From Klebsiella aerogenes KCTC 2190 (GTDB lineage: Bacteria > Pseudomonadota > Gammaproteobacteria > Enterobacterales > Enterobacteriaceae): 64,000 nucleotides of DNA. Below are positions 42,312-53,679 of the stretch, piece after piece. A model generated the notes under the pieces. That model had not been told where the DNA came from and made no database searches. It saw only the letters and a program-made list of their open reading frames with translations. The position numbers and the translations under genes were made by a program. Position 1 is the stretch's first letter; each line of letters starts with the position of its first letter. The stretch spans positions 372,001 to 436,000 of the forward strand of contig NC_015663.1 of the NCBI RefSeq assembly GCF_000215745.1, given 5' to 3'.

Positions 42312-43451
42312 TTACCGCTTGCCGCCCATCTCTAATACCGCCGCCACGTTACGTGCCGTCATCCGCACGTTGGCGGCGGCGTTCGCCAGCGCCTCGTCCA
42401 GGGTACAGACGGAATAGAGCACGCTAAAGACGGCATCGAGGCCATGCTGATGCACAACGCCAACATCGGCGGTCAGGCTGCCGGCAATCCCAATCACCGG
42501 CACGTTGAAGCGTTTCGCAACCTTCGCCACCCCCACCGGTACCTTGCCGTGAATGGTCTGGCTGTCGATGCGACCTTCGCCGGTAATTACTAAATCGGCA
42601 TCAGCCACTAAATCCGCCAACCCCAGCGCATCGGTCACTATCTCAATTCCCGGACGCAGGTTGGCGCCGCAAAACGCATACAACGCCGCCCCCATACCGC
42701 CCGCCGCGCCGCCCCCTTCCAGGCTCAGCACATCGATATCCAAATCACGGTCGATAATCTGCGCAAAGTGTTGCAGGCCGCGGTCAAGACGCTCAATCAT
42801 CGCCGCCGTCGCCCCTTTTTGCGGGCCAAACACCGCGCTTGCGCCCTGCGGGCCGGTTAACGGATTGGTAACGTCGCAGGCGACATCAATTCGGCAATCC
42901 GCCAATCTTGGATCCAGTTCGCTGAGATCGATCCGCGCCAGCGTCTCCAGCGCGCCGCCGCCCGGCGCAATTTGCTGTTGCCCGGCGCTCAACAGTTTCG
43001 CTCCCAACGCCTGTGCCATACCGGCGCCGCCGTCATTGGTCGCGCTGCCGCCGATGCCAATAATAATCTGCGAAACCCCCGCATCCAACGCGTGACGAAT
43101 CAGCTCGCCGGTTCCCCAGGAGGTAGTCAGTAGCGGATTACGTCGCGTGGGCGGCACGCTTTCCAGTCCGCTGGCTGCCGCCATTTCGATATAGGCGCAG
43201 CGCATATCGCCGGACAGGCCGTAAAAGGCGTTGACCGGTTCGCCAAGCGGCCCGGTAACGCTGACCTGTACGATATGCCCTTGGGTCGCGGCCACCATCG
43301 CCTCAACGGTGCCCTCGCCGCCGTCGGCAACCGGGACTTTAACGTACTCCGCATGAGGATAAATTTCGCGGAACCCCGTTTCTATCGCGGTGGCGACGTC
43401 CAGCGCACTCAGGCTCTCTTTGTAAGAATCCGGCGCGATCACTATCTTCAT
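42312..43451 (-). CDS. garK: Glycerate 2-kinase
   Basis: 379 residues of the GarK/GlxK glycerate kinase family: start [15 protein letters not shown], then [48 protein letters not shown] and IGIAGSLT. It phosphorylates D-glycerate to 2-phosphoglycerate, the end of glucarate/galactarate breakdown. In E. coli garK is with garPLR elsewhere; here it follows gudD and so joins the glucarate operon. The paralogue glxK cannot be excluded by sequence recall alone. Confidence 0.9.
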   Translation of the reverse strand: MKIVIAPDSYKESLSALDVATAIETGFREIYPHAEYVKVPVADGGEGTVEAMVAATQGHIVQVSVTGPLGEPVNAFYGLSGDMRCAYIEMAAASGLESVPPTRRNPLLTTSWGTGELIRHALDAGVSQIIIGIGGSATNDGGAGMAQALGAKLLSAGQQQIAPGGGALETLARIDLSELDPRLADCRIDVACDVTNPLTGPQGASAVFGPQKGATAAMIERLDRGLQHFAQIIDRDLDIDVLSLEGGGAAGGMGAALYAFCGANLRPGIEIVTDALGLADLVADADLVITGEGRIDSQTIHGKVPVGVAKVAKRFNVPVIGIAGSLTADVGVVHQHGLDAVFSVLYSVCTLDEALANAAANVRMTARNVAAVLEMGGKR

Positions 43452-43517
43452 AAGTGTCCTTAATATGAATAACCCCGGCGACCGGCAGTTGCCGACCCTT
43501 ACAGGGTCGGCGTTATC

Positions 43518-44858
43518 TTAGCGAACCATGCAAGGACGTTTGTTATCAAAGGTCCAGTTCGGGATTAAATATTGCATCGCCATGGCGTCATCACGCGCGC
43601 CCAGGCCATGTTTCTTATATAGCTCATTAGCCTGCATCACGCGGTCCATATCCAGCTCAACGCCCAGACCCGGCGTCGTCGGCACCTGCACCATACCGCC
43701 TTTGATTTCAAACGGCTGTTTGGTCAGACGCTGGTTGCCCTCCTGCCAGATCCAGTGGGTATCGATAGCGGTAATTTTACCCGGCGCCGCCGCGGCAACA
43801 TGGGTAAACATCGCCAGCGACACGTCGAAGTGATTATTAGAGTGCGAACCCCAGGTCAGGCCGAATTCATGACACATCTGCGCCACGCGTACCGACCCTT
43901 GCATGGTCCAGAAGTGCGGGTCCGCCAGCGGAATATCCACCGATTGTAGCGACAGCGTATGGCCCATCTGCCGCCAGTCGGTAGCGATCATGTTGGTCGC
44001 GGTCGGCAGCCCGGTCGCCCGACGGAATTCGGCCATCACTTCGCGGCCGGAGAAACCTTGTTCAGCGCCGCAAGGATCTTCCGCATAGGCCAGCACGCCT
44101 TTCAGCTGTTTACCTATCTGGATGGCTTCATCCAGCAGCCAGGCGCCGTTCGGGTCGAGGGTCACGCGCGCATCAGGGAAACGCTTCGCCAGCGCGCTAA
44201 TCGCTTCGGCTTCTTCAAAACCGGCCAACACCCCGCCCTTCAGTTTAAAGTCATTGAAGCCATATTTTTCGTAAGCGGCCTCCGCCAGGCGAACCACCGC
44301 CTCCGGCGTCATCGCCTCTTCATGACGAATACGATACCAGTCGCACTGTTCATCCGGCTGGCTTTGATAAGCCAGCGGCGTCGCGTGGCGGTTACCGACA
44401 AAGAACAGGTAGCCCAGCATTTCGACTTCGCTCCGCTGCTGGCCGTCGCCGAGCAGAGAAGCAACGTTCACGCCCAGATGCTGGCCCAGCAGATCCAGCA
44501 GCGCCGCTTCAATCCCGGTCACCACGTGAATGGTGGTGCGCAGATCGAAGGTTTGCAGGCCGCGGCCGCCGGCATCGCGGTCGGCAAACTGGTTACGCAC
44601 GGCACTCAGCACATTTTTGTACTCGCCCAGCGTTTTACCCACCACCAACGGCGCGGCGTCTTCCAGGGTCTGGCGGATCTTTTCGCCGCCGGGGATTTCG
44701 CCAACGCCCGTGTGCCCGGAGTTATCTTTGATGATAACAATATTACGGGTGAAGTACGGCGCATGCGCGCCGCTCAGGTTCATCAGCATGCTGTCATGCC
44801 CGGCGACCGGGATAACCTGCATAGCGGTCACAATTGGCGTTGAAGATGATGTAGTCAT
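43518..44858 (-). CDS. gudD: Glucarate dehydratase
   Basis: 446 residues of the enolase superfamily. It has FKLKGGV with the K-x-K base pair (about 205-209), metal ligands in [12 protein letters not shown] and [14 protein letters not shown], and [17 protein letters not shown] with the catalytic His of the His-Asp dyad. It dehydrates D-glucarate to 5-keto-4-deoxyglucarate. The gene follows gudX by 17 bases. Cytoplasmic. Confidence 0.96.
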   Translation of the reverse strand: MTTSSSTPIVTAMQVIPVAGHDSMLMNLSGAHAPYFTRNIVIIKDNSGHTGVGEIPGGEKIRQTLEDAAPLVVGKTLGEYKNVLSAVRNQFADRDAGGRGLQTFDLRTTIHVVTGIEAALLDLLGQHLGVNVASLLGDGQQRSEVEMLGYLFFVGNRHATPLAYQSQPDEQCDWYRIRHEEAMTPEAVVRLAEAAYEKYGFNDFKLKGGVLAGFEEAEAISALAKRFPDARVTLDPNGAWLLDEAIQIGKQLKGVLAYAEDPCGAEQGFSGREVMAEFRRATGLPTATNMIATDWRQMGHTLSLQSVDIPLADPHFWTMQGSVRVAQMCHEFGLTWGSHSNNHFDVSLAMFTHVAAAAPGKITAIDTHWIWQEGNQRLTKQPFEIKGGMVQVPTTPGLGVELDMDRVMQANELYKKHGLGARDDAMAMQYLIPNWTFDNKRPCMVR

Positions 44859-44875
44859 AGCGTAATCCTTTTTAA

Positions 44876-46216
44876 TTAATGACGGCCGAAAACGGGGCGT
44901 TTACGGTCGAATGTCCAACCGGGAATCAGATACTGCATCGGGCCCGCATCGTTACGCGCGCCGCCTGGCAGCGCCTTATAGGCCTCATGAGCTTTATGCA
45001 CCTGTTCCCAGTCCAGCTCCACGCCGAGTCCCGGCGCGTCTGGCACGGCGATTTTGCCGTTGATAATCTGCAGCGGATTTTGCGTCAGGCGCGCATCGCC
45101 CTCCTGCCAAATCCAATGGGTATCGATAGCAGTCGGATTGCCCGGCGCCGCGGCGCCGACGTGGGTAAACATCGCCAGCGAGATATCAAAGTGGTTGTTC
45201 GAATGACAGCCCCAGGTCAGCCCCCAGTCATCGCACAACTGCGCCACCCGCACCGCGCCGGAGAGCGTCCAGAAGTGCGGGTCCGCCAGCGGAATATCGA
45301 CGGCGTTGAGCATGACCGCATGCCCCATTTCGCGCCAGTTGGTGGCTATCATGTTAGTCGCCACCGGCAACCCGGTGGCGCGGCGGAACTCGGCCATCAC
45401 TTCCCGACCGGAAAAGCCCTGTTCAGCGCCGCACGGATCTTCGGCATAGGTCAGGACATCCTGCAGCCCTTTGCACAGCGTAATCGCTTCATCCAGCAGC
45501 CAGGCGCCGTTCGGGTCAACGGTAATGCGGGCGTCAGGGAAGCGTTTTTTCAACGCGCGGGCGGTGTCGATTTCCTGCTCGCCAGGTAATACGCCGCCTT
45601 TTAGCTTAAAGTCTTTAAAACCGTAGCGATCCTGCGCCGCCTCCGCCAATCGCACCACCGCGTCGCTATTCAGCGCCTGCTGGTGACGAAGACGGTACCA
45701 TTCGTGGTCGCCCGGCGTCCGCGCAAGATAGTCCAAATCGGTTTTTTCGCGGTCGCCTATATAAAACAGGTAGCCCAGCACGGTCACCGCATCACGCTGT
45801 TTGCCCGGCCCCAATAGTTCGCACACCGGGACATTCAACACCTTGCCAAGCAGGTCGAGCAGCGCGGCTTCCAGCGCCGCTACCGCATTGACTTTCAATT
45901 CGAAGGTCCATGCCCCTTTGCCGAAGGTGTCGAAATCCGCCGCCTGATTGCCTTTATGTACCTGCTGCACCACGCGGTTGAGGCGAGCGACTTCCTGCCC
46001 AACCACCTGGGGTATGGCATCGACCAACGTCTGGTAGATGACTTCGCCGCCGGGCGCTTCGCCGACGCCGGTATGGCCGGCGTTGTCGGTTAACACCACA
46101 ATATTGCGGGTAAACCAGGCATTATGCGCGCCGCCGATGTTCATCAGCATGCTGTCGTGCCCGGCGACCGGAATCACCTTCATTTCGGTAACGATTGGGC
46201 TGGATTGGGTATTCAT
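44876..46216 (-). CDS. gudX: Glucarate dehydratase-related protein GudX
   Basis: 446 residues, paralogous to GudD along its whole length. It keeps the FKLKGGV base motif, [24 protein letters not shown] and [17 protein letters not shown], so the active site looks complete. Clear differences lie in the segment after the capping-domain start (about 65-110), which shapes substrate choice. E. coli GudX is reported to act on glucarate only poorly; its physiological substrate is unresolved. It lies directly after gudP. Confidence 0.95.
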   Translation of the reverse strand: MNTQSSPIVTEMKVIPVAGHDSMLMNIGGAHNAWFTRNIVVLTDNAGHTGVGEAPGGEVIYQTLVDAIPQVVGQEVARLNRVVQQVHKGNQAADFDTFGKGAWTFELKVNAVAALEAALLDLLGKVLNVPVCELLGPGKQRDAVTVLGYLFYIGDREKTDLDYLARTPGDHEWYRLRHQQALNSDAVVRLAEAAQDRYGFKDFKLKGGVLPGEQEIDTARALKKRFPDARITVDPNGAWLLDEAITLCKGLQDVLTYAEDPCGAEQGFSGREVMAEFRRATGLPVATNMIATNWREMGHAVMLNAVDIPLADPHFWTLSGAVRVAQLCDDWGLTWGCHSNNHFDISLAMFTHVGAAAPGNPTAIDTHWIWQEGDARLTQNPLQIINGKIAVPDAPGLGVELDWEQVHKAHEAYKALPGGARNDAGPMQYLIPGWTFDRKRPVFGRH

Positions 46217-46218
46217 GA

Positions 46219-47571
46219 TTAACGCCCCGCAATCGGTTTAAGTTCGATACGTTTGATATCGCCAACCAGCACCAGGTAGCTGAATACCGCCACCAGAGCG
46301 TGGATACCGACGTAAATCAGCGCGCCGTTGAAAGAGCCGGTGGTGCCGACGATATAGCCGATAGCGATAGGGGTGACGATGCCGGAAATATTGCCGAACA
46401 TGTTGAACAGACCGCCGGACAGGCCGCTGATCTCTTTCGGCGCGGTGTCCGCCATTACCGCCCAGCCCAGCGCGCCAATGCCTTTGCCGAAGAAGGCCAT
46501 CGCCATAAAGCCGATGATCATCCATTCCGCGTTGACGTAGTTACACATCAGCATGGTCATGGACAACAGCATGCCCAGTACGATCGGCGTTTTACGCGCG
46601 ATATTTAGCGAGCCGGTACGGCGCATCAACCAGTCGGAAATAATCCCGCCCAACACGCCGCCGACAAAGCCACACACCGCCGGAATCGAGGCGACAAAGC
46701 CCGCTTTGAGGATCGACATGCCGCGCGCCTGCACCAGATAAACCGGGAACCAGGTGATAAAGAAGTAGGTTAACGCGTTGATGCAGTACTGGCCGATATA
46801 GATCCCGACCATCATTCGCGAGCCGATCAACTGCTTGATTTGGCCCATTTTGACGTTAAAGGGCACCTTCTGCGCACTGCTCTTTTGATCCATATTGATC
46901 AACGCGCCGCCTTCGGCGATGTAGTCCAGCTCTTTCTGGTTAACGCCTGGGTGGTTATTGGGATCGTGGATCACTTTCAGCCACACGAAGCTGATGACAA
47001 TACCCAATCCGCCCATAAAGAAGAATACGTGCGACCAACCCACTTCATGGGTCAACCAACCCATAATCGGCGCGAAAATAACGGTGGCAAAATACTGCGC
47101 GGAGTTAAAAATCGATACCGCCGTCCCTCTCTCCTGCGCCGGGAACCAGGCGGCCACAATGCGGCTATTACCAGGGAACGAGGGCGATTCGGCAAGGCCG
47201 ACGAGGAAGCGCAGGGTAAACAGCGCGATGATAATGCCAAAACCGCTAAAGATATCCACGAAGCCCTGCAGCAGGGTAAACACGGACCAGATAAAGATGG
47301 ACCAGAAATAGACGCGTTTAGAACCAAAGCGGTCAAGCAGCCAGCCGCCGGGGATCTGTCCGATCACATAGGCCCATGAAAACGCGGAGAAAACGTAACC
47401 CATGCCAACAGGATCGAGGCCGATATCCTTGGCCATTTCAGAACCGGCGATCGACAACGTCGCGCGGTCGCCATAGTTAAAGGATGTGACGATAAACAGC
47501 ATCACCACTATCCAATAGCGAGCATTGGTGCGCTTTTCAGCGGCGCTCGCAGCCTGACTTAATGAACTCAT
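46219..47571 (-). CDS. gudP: D-glucarate/D-glycerate transporter GudP (MFS)
   Basis: 450 residues with about 12 transmembrane segments and MFS signatures ([12 protein letters not shown] and [13 protein letters not shown]). It belongs to the anion:cation symporter branch that imports hexarates. First gene of gudP-X-D-garK, so uptake and breakdown are coexpressed. CdaR (SdaR) activation is expected from E. coli. Confidence 0.95.
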   Translation of the reverse strand: MSSLSQAASAAEKRTNARYWIVVMLFIVTSFNYGDRATLSIAGSEMAKDIGLDPVGMGYVFSAFSWAYVIGQIPGGWLLDRFGSKRVYFWSIFIWSVFTLLQGFVDIFSGFGIIIALFTLRFLVGLAESPSFPGNSRIVAAWFPAQERGTAVSIFNSAQYFATVIFAPIMGWLTHEVGWSHVFFFMGGLGIVISFVWLKVIHDPNNHPGVNQKELDYIAEGGALINMDQKSSAQKVPFNVKMGQIKQLIGSRMMVGIYIGQYCINALTYFFITWFPVYLVQARGMSILKAGFVASIPAVCGFVGGVLGGIISDWLMRRTGSLNIARKTPIVLGMLLSMTMLMCNYVNAEWMIIGFMAMAFFGKGIGALGWAVMADTAPKEISGLSGGLFNMFGNISGIVTPIAIGYIVGTTGSFNGALIYVGIHALVAVFSYLVLVGDIKRIELKPIAGR

Positions 47572-48043
47572 TGTTGTACTCCTGAATCATAGCGTTTAGC
47601 TACGTTCATTCTGAACAGCACAACCTGTAGGGTAATCAGAATGACGTGTTAGTGTTTTTTTCGTTATATCTGGCGTACTGCTTTTGTCACTGGCAGGAAA
47701 AGTATAAAAAGAGGCGTCGGCGGGCTCACCGTGCATATACACAGCTTTAGCGGGTGATACTGCGTTAGTTTATGGCGTATGCCTAAGGTTGTGGGGAGTA
47801 GTTCACGGAAATGGAAAACCGCCGCCCGCTGATGGGTCGATGGACGACATTACCTTCAGAGTGTGAATCGGCTCTCTTGACGCCGGGGAAACGCAAAGAA
47901 AAAAGCCATATCGATAAAGTGGTTATCAGGCAGATGCCCGAAGCCGGGCGCGATGGATAACGTTAAGATAACCCTGACCGTTTATCCGGCCACTGGCAGC
48001 TTAAGCGCGCCCTCTACGTAGGGAGAGGGCGTTCTTAATAGGA
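47572..48043. other. gudP upstream region and yqcA 3' gap
   Basis: 472 bases without a convincing gene. A leftward TATACT -10-like sequence lies at about 47701-47706, upstream of gudP. A 49-codon rightward frame (47811-47960) has a weak ribosome site and no recognisable domain. A GC hairpin (GCCCTCT/AGAGGGC, about 48010-48034) follows the yqcA stop in its direction but lacks a U-run. Confidence 0.5.
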
Positions 48044-48487
48044 TTAGTCGAGCAGTTTAGCCCACGCTTCTACCCAAGGGTTGGAAACGCTTTCCGGTTC
48101 CGGGTCTTCGCTGGCGTCAATGGTGAGCATCTCGCCAATACGACGCGCGCCCTGCTCCTGCAGCAATGCATCAAAGGTTTTACCGCCGCCGCAGAAGTTG
48201 GCGTAGGTACTATCGCCAAGCGCGATAATGCCGTAGCGCAGATGCGGTTGATACATATCTTTAATGCCTTCATACAGCGGAACGATGCTGTCCGGCAGAT
48301 CGCCCTGCCCGGTGGTCGAGGTCACGACCAGCACGTATTTGCCGGTATAGGATTCCCAGTCTTTTACCTCCGGATCCTCAAAGACCGTCGCTTTATGCCC
48401 CAGCCCGCTCAGAATGGCTTCCGCCTCTTCGGCGACCAACAGCGAGTTTCCGTACATCGTGCCGACAAAAATTCCGACTTCTGCCAT
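48044..48487 (-). CDS. yqcA: Flavodoxin-like protein YqcA
   Basis: 147 residues. The FMN phosphate loop is [14 protein letters not shown], and [14 protein letters not shown] and [14 protein letters not shown] form the isoalloxazine loops. It is a small short-chain flavodoxin related to MioC; its electron-transfer partner is unknown. It follows truC by 5 bases. Confidence 0.96.
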   Translation of the reverse strand: MAEVGIFVGTMYGNSLLVAEEAEAILSGLGHKATVFEDPEVKDWESYTGKYVLVVTSTTGQGDLPDSIVPLYEGIKDMYQPHLRYGIIALGDSTYANFCGGGKTFDALLQEQGARRIGEMLTIDASEDPEPESVSNPWVEAWAKLLD

Positions 48488-48492
48488 AGTGA

Positions 48493-49287
48493 TTATCTCC
48501 CTGGATTATCCGCGATACTCTCATCCTGACCGCTGTCGTCGGCAAACTCAACCCTTTCATTTAGCGGGAGAAGCCCGCGCCAGCCAAACTGCGACAGCGC
48601 GCGCATCCAGACATCATCCAGACCCGCGCGAATCGTCAGCGGCTCGCCGGTAAACGGATGCGTTAATGACAGCTGACTGGCATGCAGCATCAGGCGATTA
48701 CAGCCGAAATGTTCAGCGGCGCTGCGGTTTTGCCGTAGATCGCCATGTTTGCTGTCGCCGAGGATCGGATGGCGCAGATGGGCCAAATGGCGACGCAGCT
48801 GATGCTTACGCCCGGTTTTCGGCTCCAGCTCCACCAGCCCGTAGCGGGTGGTCGGGTAACGGCCGGTGGCGACCGGCATTTCTACCGTCGCCAGCCCGCG
48901 ATAGTGGGTCACCGCCGGCTGCGGGCCTTTATCTTCACGAGCGAATTTATCGGCGATTTTATCCAGCTCTTCTACAAGCGGATAATCCAGTACCGCCTCT
49001 TCAGTCAACCAGCCGCGAACGATGGCGTGATAGCGTTTTTGCATCTGGTGTTGTTCAAACTGCTGCGCCAGCAGCCTGCCCGCCTCGCTCGATAACCCCA
49101 TCAGCAGCACGCCGGAAGTCGGCCGGTCCAGACGATGAGCGGTGAAGACGTGCTGGCCAATTTGATCGCGCACGGTCTGCATCACCACCACTTTCTCATC
49201 GCGATCCAGCCAGCTACGGTGCACCAGCCAACCGGATGGTTTGTTCACCGCCACCAGCCACTGATCCTGGTAAATGATCTCCAGCAT
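48493..49287 (-). CDS. truC: tRNA pseudouridine(65) synthase TruC
   Basis: 264 residues of the RluA family. Catalytic Asp54 lies in [13 protein letters not shown], preceded by NKPSGWLVH. It modifies uridine 65 in several tRNAs. Its start overlaps the yqcC stop by one base, and yqcC-truC-yqcA is a conserved enterobacterial run. Confidence 0.97.
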   Translation of the reverse strand: MLEIIYQDQWLVAVNKPSGWLVHRSWLDRDEKVVVMQTVRDQIGQHVFTAHRLDRPTSGVLLMGLSSEAGRLLAQQFEQHQMQKRYHAIVRGWLTEEAVLDYPLVEELDKIADKFAREDKGPQPAVTHYRGLATVEMPVATGRYPTTRYGLVELEPKTGRKHQLRRHLAHLRHPILGDSKHGDLRQNRSAAEHFGCNRLMLHASQLSLTHPFTGEPLTIRAGLDDVWMRALSQFGWRGLLPLNERVEFADDSGQDESIADNPGR

Positions 49288-49616
49288 CAGGCGTCTTCAT
49301 CCGCGAATAATGCATCCAGCAGCAGCAACTCGGCCACGATAGCTTCGCGCGCCGGATGGGCTTTATCCAGCGCCATCTCGTAATAGGGCGCGACGGCAAA
49401 GTTCTGCGGCAGCGGCATACCGCTGGCAATCAGTTGATGCATACGTGGGATCAGCACCCACTGTAGCCATTCCAGCGGCTCGAGCGTGTCCAGGCAAAAC
49501 GGCTGCTCGCTGGCGAAAGCGCGGCTATCCGGGGCCTGTTCCTGCCAGTGGTTTGTTTCGCGCAGCAGCGCTTCAATGGCGTGCAGGCGATCGCGCACGC
49601 TAGCGTGAAGGGTCAT
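49287..49616 (-). CDS. yqcC: YqcC family protein (DUF446)
   Basis: 109 residues from ATG 49616, the same length as E. coli YqcC. The open frame continues further upstream but that stretch is the csrB region. Conserved segments include LEPLEWLQWVLIPRMH and FAVAPYYEMAL. Function is unknown. It is helical, cytoplasmic and coupled to truC. Confidence 0.94.
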   Translation of the reverse strand: MTLHASVRDRLHAIEALLRETNHWQEQAPDSRAFASEQPFCLDTLEPLEWLQWVLIPRMHQLIASGMPLPQNFAVAPYYEMALDKAHPAREAIVAELLLLDALFADEDA

Positions 49617-49673
49617 GGGGAAACCTCGATGAATTGTAAACCGGGCGCAGGATAGCAAATCCGCGAGAGAAAT

Positions 49674-50037
49674 AAAAAAAGGGAGCACTGTATAAACAGT
49701 GCTCCCGGTTCGTTTTGCAGCATTCCAGCTACATTGGTGCTCCCTGCTCGTCCTTGAAAACTTTTCCTGAGGTCTCCTGACCAAGTTCATCCATAAACTA
49801 GCGCATCCTGCTTTCACACCACCCCGATGTGAAATAACTTATCCCTAAGTGTGTCCAGATCTTCCTGATCCACCGTTCATCCTGAGCGGCTCTCGTTCTC
49901 CATCCTGGAGGTGTCCTTTACGCTTTCCTGCGTTATCCTTGCTTCATCCTGAAGCCTGTCCTTGCAACGCCATCCTGGCGGGTCCTGTAGAAGAGCCATC
50001 ATCCTGATGTTCTCTTCATCCGCGACTTCCTGTCGAC
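49674..50037 (-). ncRNA. csrB: Regulatory RNA CsrB
   Basis: About 364 nt, transcribed leftwards between syd and yqcC as in E. coli. The strand starts GTCGACAGGAAG and ends at a terminator, GGGAGCACTG/CAGTGCTCCC plus a U-run. I count about 25 GGA motifs, many as CAGGAUG in hairpin loops (for example at CCAGGATGG and TCAGGATGA), the CsrA-binding pattern. CsrB titrates the global translational regulator CsrA. UvrY-type sites lie upstream, and the sensor gene barA is in this window. Confidence 0.96.
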
Positions 50038-50194
50038 GTACATAGGATCACTGATTCCGCCTCTTCTTACAAGACTTACTACGACAATCTCTTAAGATTA
50101 GTGGCCAAACTAAAAGCGCGCATAATCATCAAATCATTTAATAACAATAAGTTACATGTAATCACTACGTAAAAAATTGCTGAAAATGATGACG

Positions 50195-50227
50195 ATCTCT
50201 TACAGGTCTTGTAAGAGATCTCTCACA
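50195..50227. promoter_or_regulatory. UvrY-type binding sites upstream of csrB
   Basis: TGTAAGAGATCTCTCACA (50210-50227) matches the UvrY/SirA palindrome and lies about 175-190 bases upstream of the csrB 5' end. An adjacent inverted copy, ATCTCTTACA (50195-50204), forms a second perfect 10-base dyad with TGTAAGAGAT across a 5-base spacer. Binding is inferred from the consensus. Confidence 0.8.
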
Positions 50228-50246
50228 AACAACTTGGGGAAATGGA

Positions 50247-50792
50247 TTACAGAAGGGGCTCAAGCTGATTCAGGAAACTCGCAAGCGAGTGGGAAAGGGT
50301 CTCTCTTTTTCGAGTACCGAGCGTCTCTTTAATCACTTCGCCGCTCAGGTTACAGACCGAAATAACCTCCAGTTCGCTATCCAGCGTGGCGATAAACAGC
50401 GTCGGCGATAGCTTCAGACGTTTTTGTACCACCAGGTGACCAATGAGGTTTTCCTGTACTCGCTGGAAATCATCCGGGCTCCATGCCTGCAGCAGAGTGA
50501 GGTTCTGTTCCGCGAAGCGGGCGTGCATATCGCCAGCGAACTGAGTGGTATAATAACTATGAATCGGCTGTTGTACCACAATCTCCAGCGCCCGTTCAAC
50601 CCCATCGAGATGGTGTTCTAACGTAAACGGCTGCGGCTGCCAGAAAACGGCATCGTCTTCGCTAGCGCTAATACAGGGAGATGGGATGCCATAAAGGTCT
50701 TCGCTACGCGGCAGGCTGGCATAACGCTGCTGCCACGCATCGCAGTAACGTTGGGTAAATGATTGCAGCGCTTCTATGGTCTGATGATCCAC
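50247..50792 (-). CDS. syd: SecY-interacting protein Syd
   Basis: 181 residues with conserved [22 protein letters not shown] and [15 protein letters not shown] peripheral cytoplasmic protein that binds and probably proof-reads the SecY translocon. It is divergent from queF and lies just upstream of the csrB promoter region. Confidence 0.97.
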   Translation of the reverse strand: MDHQTIEALQSFTQRYCDAWQQRYASLPRSEDLYGIPSPCISASEDDAVFWQPQPFTLEHHLDGVERALEIVVQQPIHSYYTTQFAGDMHARFAEQNLTLLQAWSPDDFQRVQENLIGHLVVQKRLKLSPTLFIATLDSELEVISVCNLSGEVIKETLGTRKRETLSHSLASFLNQLEPLL

Positions 50793-50860
50793 CGGTTTCT
50801 CTCTTCACGTTAGACAGGATACACTTGGCATATAGTGTACCCGCTTTACTATGGTGAAAC

Positions 50861-51706
50861 ATGTCTTCTTACGATAATCATCAGGCGCTGGCCGGCCTGA
50901 CGCTCGGTAAATCAACGGATTACCGCGATACCTATGACGCTTCGTTGCTGCAGGGCGTGCCGCGCAGCCTGAACCGCGATCCGCTCGGCCTGCATGCCGA
51001 TAATCTGCCGTTCCACGGCACCGATATCTGGACGCTGTACGAGCTGTCGTGGCTGAACGCCAAAGGCCTGCCGCAGGTCGCCGTCGGCTACGTGGAACTG
51101 AGCGATACCACCATCAATCTGGTGGAATCGAAAAGCTTCAAACTGTACCTGAACAGCTTCAACCAGACCCGCTTCGCCGACTGGCAGGAAGTTCAGGCCA
51201 CGCTGACCCGCGATCTTAGCGCCTGCGCCCAGGGCGAGGTCAAGGTTTCGCTGTACCGACTCGATGAGCTGGAAGGGCAACCGGTCGCCCATCTGCATGG
51301 CACCTGCATCGACGATCAAGATATCGAGATTGATAACTATCAGTTCAGCGCCGACTACCTGCAGGACGCGGCCAGCGGCAAAGTCGTCGAAGAGACGCTG
51401 GTCAGCCATCTGTTGAAATCGAATTGTCTGATCACCCACCAGCCGGACTGGGGCTCGGTACAGATTCAATATCGCGGGCCGAAAATCGATCGCGAAAAAC
51501 TGCTGCGCTATCTGGTGTCGTTCCGCCACCACAATGAATTCCACGAACAGTGCGTCGAACGCATCTTTAATGATGTGCTGCGTTTCTGCCGCCCGGAATC
51601 GCTTTCCGTGTACGCTCGCTACACCCGCCGCGGCGGCCTGGATATCAATCCGTGGCGCAGCAACGGTGAATTCGTGCCGGCAACCGGCCGTCTGGCGCGG
51701 CAATAA
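50861..51706 (+). CDS. queF: NADPH-dependent 7-cyano-7-deazaguanine reductase
   Basis: 281 residues of the bimodular QueF (YqcD) type. The [14 protein letters not shown] motif and nucleophile Cys189 in [14 protein letters not shown] are present, with [13 protein letters not shown]. It reduces the nitrile preQ0 to preQ1 in queuosine synthesis, the pathway of QueD and QueE elsewhere in this window. It has its own promoter region facing syd. Confidence 0.98.
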   Translation: MSSYDNHQALAGLTLGKSTDYRDTYDASLLQGVPRSLNRDPLGLHADNLPFHGTDIWTLYELSWLNAKGLPQVAVGYVELSDTTINLVESKSFKLYLNSFNQTRFADWQEVQATLTRDLSACAQGEVKVSLYRLDELEGQPVAHLHGTCIDDQDIEIDNYQFSADYLQDAASGKVVEETLVSHLLKSNCLITHQPDWGSVQIQYRGPKIDREKLLRYLVSFRHHNEFHEQCVERIFNDVLRFCRPESLSVYARYTRRGGLDINPWRSNGEFVPATGRLARQ

Positions 51707-51818
51707 GCGAAATTTTTCACACTTTGCGTGCGTTAACGCGTACGCAAGGTTGTGGAAATACTACGGCCAGGGCTATTGTAATCACAGGAAGACGATAATC
51801 GTCCTGTAAGGAGTTCAC

Positions 51819-53186
51819 TTGATTACACACGTTAGCCCGCTTGGTTCAATGGATATGCTGTCACAGCTGGAAGTGGATATGCTTAAACGCACCGCCAGTA
51901 GTGACCTGTATCAACTCTTTCGCAACTGCTCGCTTGCTGTGCTCAACTCGGGGAGCCTGACCGATAACAGCAAGGAGCTACTGTCTCGTTTTGAAAACTT
52001 CGATATTAACGTGCTGCGCCGCGAACGCGGCGTGAAGCTGGAACTGATCAACCCGCCGGAAGACGCTTTCGTCGATGGCCGTATTATCCGTTCCCTGCAG
52101 GCCAACCTGTTTGCCGTGCTGCGCGATATCTTGTTCGTCTACGGGCAGATCCACAACACCGTCCGCTTCCCGAATCTCGATCTCGAAAGCTCAATTCATA
52201 TCACCAACCTGGTGTTCTCGATTCTGCGCAACGCCCGCGCGCTGCACGTCGGCGAAGCGCCGAATATGATTGTCTGCTGGGGTGGCCACTCTATTAATGA
52301 AAATGAATACCTGTACGCGCGCCGCGTCGGTACCCAGCTTGGCCTACGCGAACTGAATATCTGCACCGGCTGCGGGCCAGGCGCCATGGAAGCGCCAATG
52401 AAAGGCGCCGCCGTCGGCCACGCCCAGCAGCGCTATAAAGACAGCCGCTTTATCGGCATGACCGAACCTTCCATTATCGCCGCTGAGCCGCCAAACCCGC
52501 TGGTCAACGAACTGATCATCATGCCGGATATCGAAAAGCGTCTCGAAGCGTTCGTGCGCATCGCCCACGGTATTATCATCTTCCCCGGCGGCGTGGGTAC
52601 TGCGGAAGAGCTGCTTTATCTGCTGGGCATCCTGATGCATCCGGATAACAAGGCGCAGGTGCTGCCGCTTATCCTCACCGGGCCGAAAGAGAGCGCCGAC
52701 TACTTCCGCGTGCTGGACGAGTTCATCGTTCATACCCTCGGCGAATCGGCTCGCCGCCACTATCGCATTATTATTGACGATGCCGCGGAAGTGGCGCGCC
52801 AGATGAAAAAAGCGATGCCATTGGTCAAAGAGAGCCGCCGCGAAACCGATGACGCCTACAGCTTCAACTGGTCGATTCGTATTTCGCCGGACCTGCAGAT
52901 GCCATTCGATCCGACGCACGACAATATGGCCAATCTCAAACTTTATCCGGACCAACCGGTGGAAGTGCTGGCCGCCGACCTGCGTCGCGCCTTCTCCGGT
53001 ATTGTCGCCGGCAACGTGAAAGAAGTCGGTATTCAGGCTATCGAGAAATATGGCCCTTACAAGCTGCATGGCGATCCGGAAATGATGCGCCGCATGGACG
53101 ATCTGCTGCAGGGCTTCGTTGCCCAGCACCGCATGAAGCTTCCGGGCGGCAGTGCCTACATTCCGTGCTACGAAATCTGCTCCTGA
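51819..53186 (+). CDS. ppnN: Pyrimidine/purine 5'-nucleotide nucleosidase PpnN
   Basis: 455 residues, read from a TTG start at 51819 preceded by AAGGAG 5 bases upstream. The LOG-family nucleotide site [10 protein letters not shown] and [14 protein letters not shown] are present. It hydrolyses nucleoside monophosphates to base and ribose 5-phosphate and is activated by (p)ppGpp, which ties it to RelA. One residue longer than the E. coli protein owing to an extra Gly in LPGGSAY near the C-terminus. Confidence 0.97.
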   Translation: MITHVSPLGSMDMLSQLEVDMLKRTASSDLYQLFRNCSLAVLNSGSLTDNSKELLSRFENFDINVLRRERGVKLELINPPEDAFVDGRIIRSLQANLFAVLRDILFVYGQIHNTVRFPNLDLESSIHITNLVFSILRNARALHVGEAPNMIVCWGGHSINENEYLYARRVGTQLGLRELNICTGCGPGAMEAPMKGAAVGHAQQRYKDSRFIGMTEPSIIAAEPPNPLVNELIIMPDIEKRLEAFVRIAHGIIIFPGGVGTAEELLYLLGILMHPDNKAQVLPLILTGPKESADYFRVLDEFIVHTLGESARRHYRIIIDDAAEVARQMKKAMPLVKESRRETDDAYSFNWSIRISPDLQMPFDPTHDNMANLKLYPDQPVEVLAADLRRAFSGIVAGNVKEVGIQAIEKYGPYKLHGDPEMMRRMDDLLQGFVAQHRMKLPGGSAYIPCYEICS

Positions 53187-53679
53187 TAACGTGATACCTC
53201 TCCCGGGCGGCGGTCGATACCCTGCCCGGGCACCCCCGTCCTCAATTTCCAGTTAATTAATTTTTCTAATTAATGATTCGTAGAGTTTCCACATAGCCAA
53301 ACGTTTGCGTTTCCAAAAAGAGCAATAAAATTCACCATAAAAATAACATTCTGGCGAAAAAACGTCGTTTACATCACTTTTTTGCAGCAAAAACCTCGTT
53401 ATTTGGTAACAGAGCTTTTATCTCATGTGCTGCAAATGATAGCCTTCGCGCCACATTTATCTGGCTGATCACCATAAACAGACTGTTGGGCTAAAAACGT
53501 TCAGATTTAAAGTGGATTATTGCATTTGGGATCCCGATCACTGATGTATTTTCCATATAAATGTATCTTGCCGCCCAATTGTTACGGAGAAAATTTCTAA
53601 AAAACCGTAAAGCAACGAATTTCATATTATTTAATCGTTTTTATTTACTAGATTTTGTTGATTCCTCCAGGAGATACAG
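53187..53679. other. sdaC upstream region
   Basis: 493 AT-rich bases without a gene. A GC-rich inverted sequence (CCCGGGC/GCCCGGG, about 53200-53230) follows ppnN. The rest must hold the sdaC promoter. A CRP or Lrp site is expected from E. coli, but no good CRP palindrome is visible. Confidence 0.5.

Noticed and set aside
47811..47960. 49-codon open frame between gudP and yqcA
   Set aside because: Weak ribosome site, no recognisable domain, and no conservation that I can judge.
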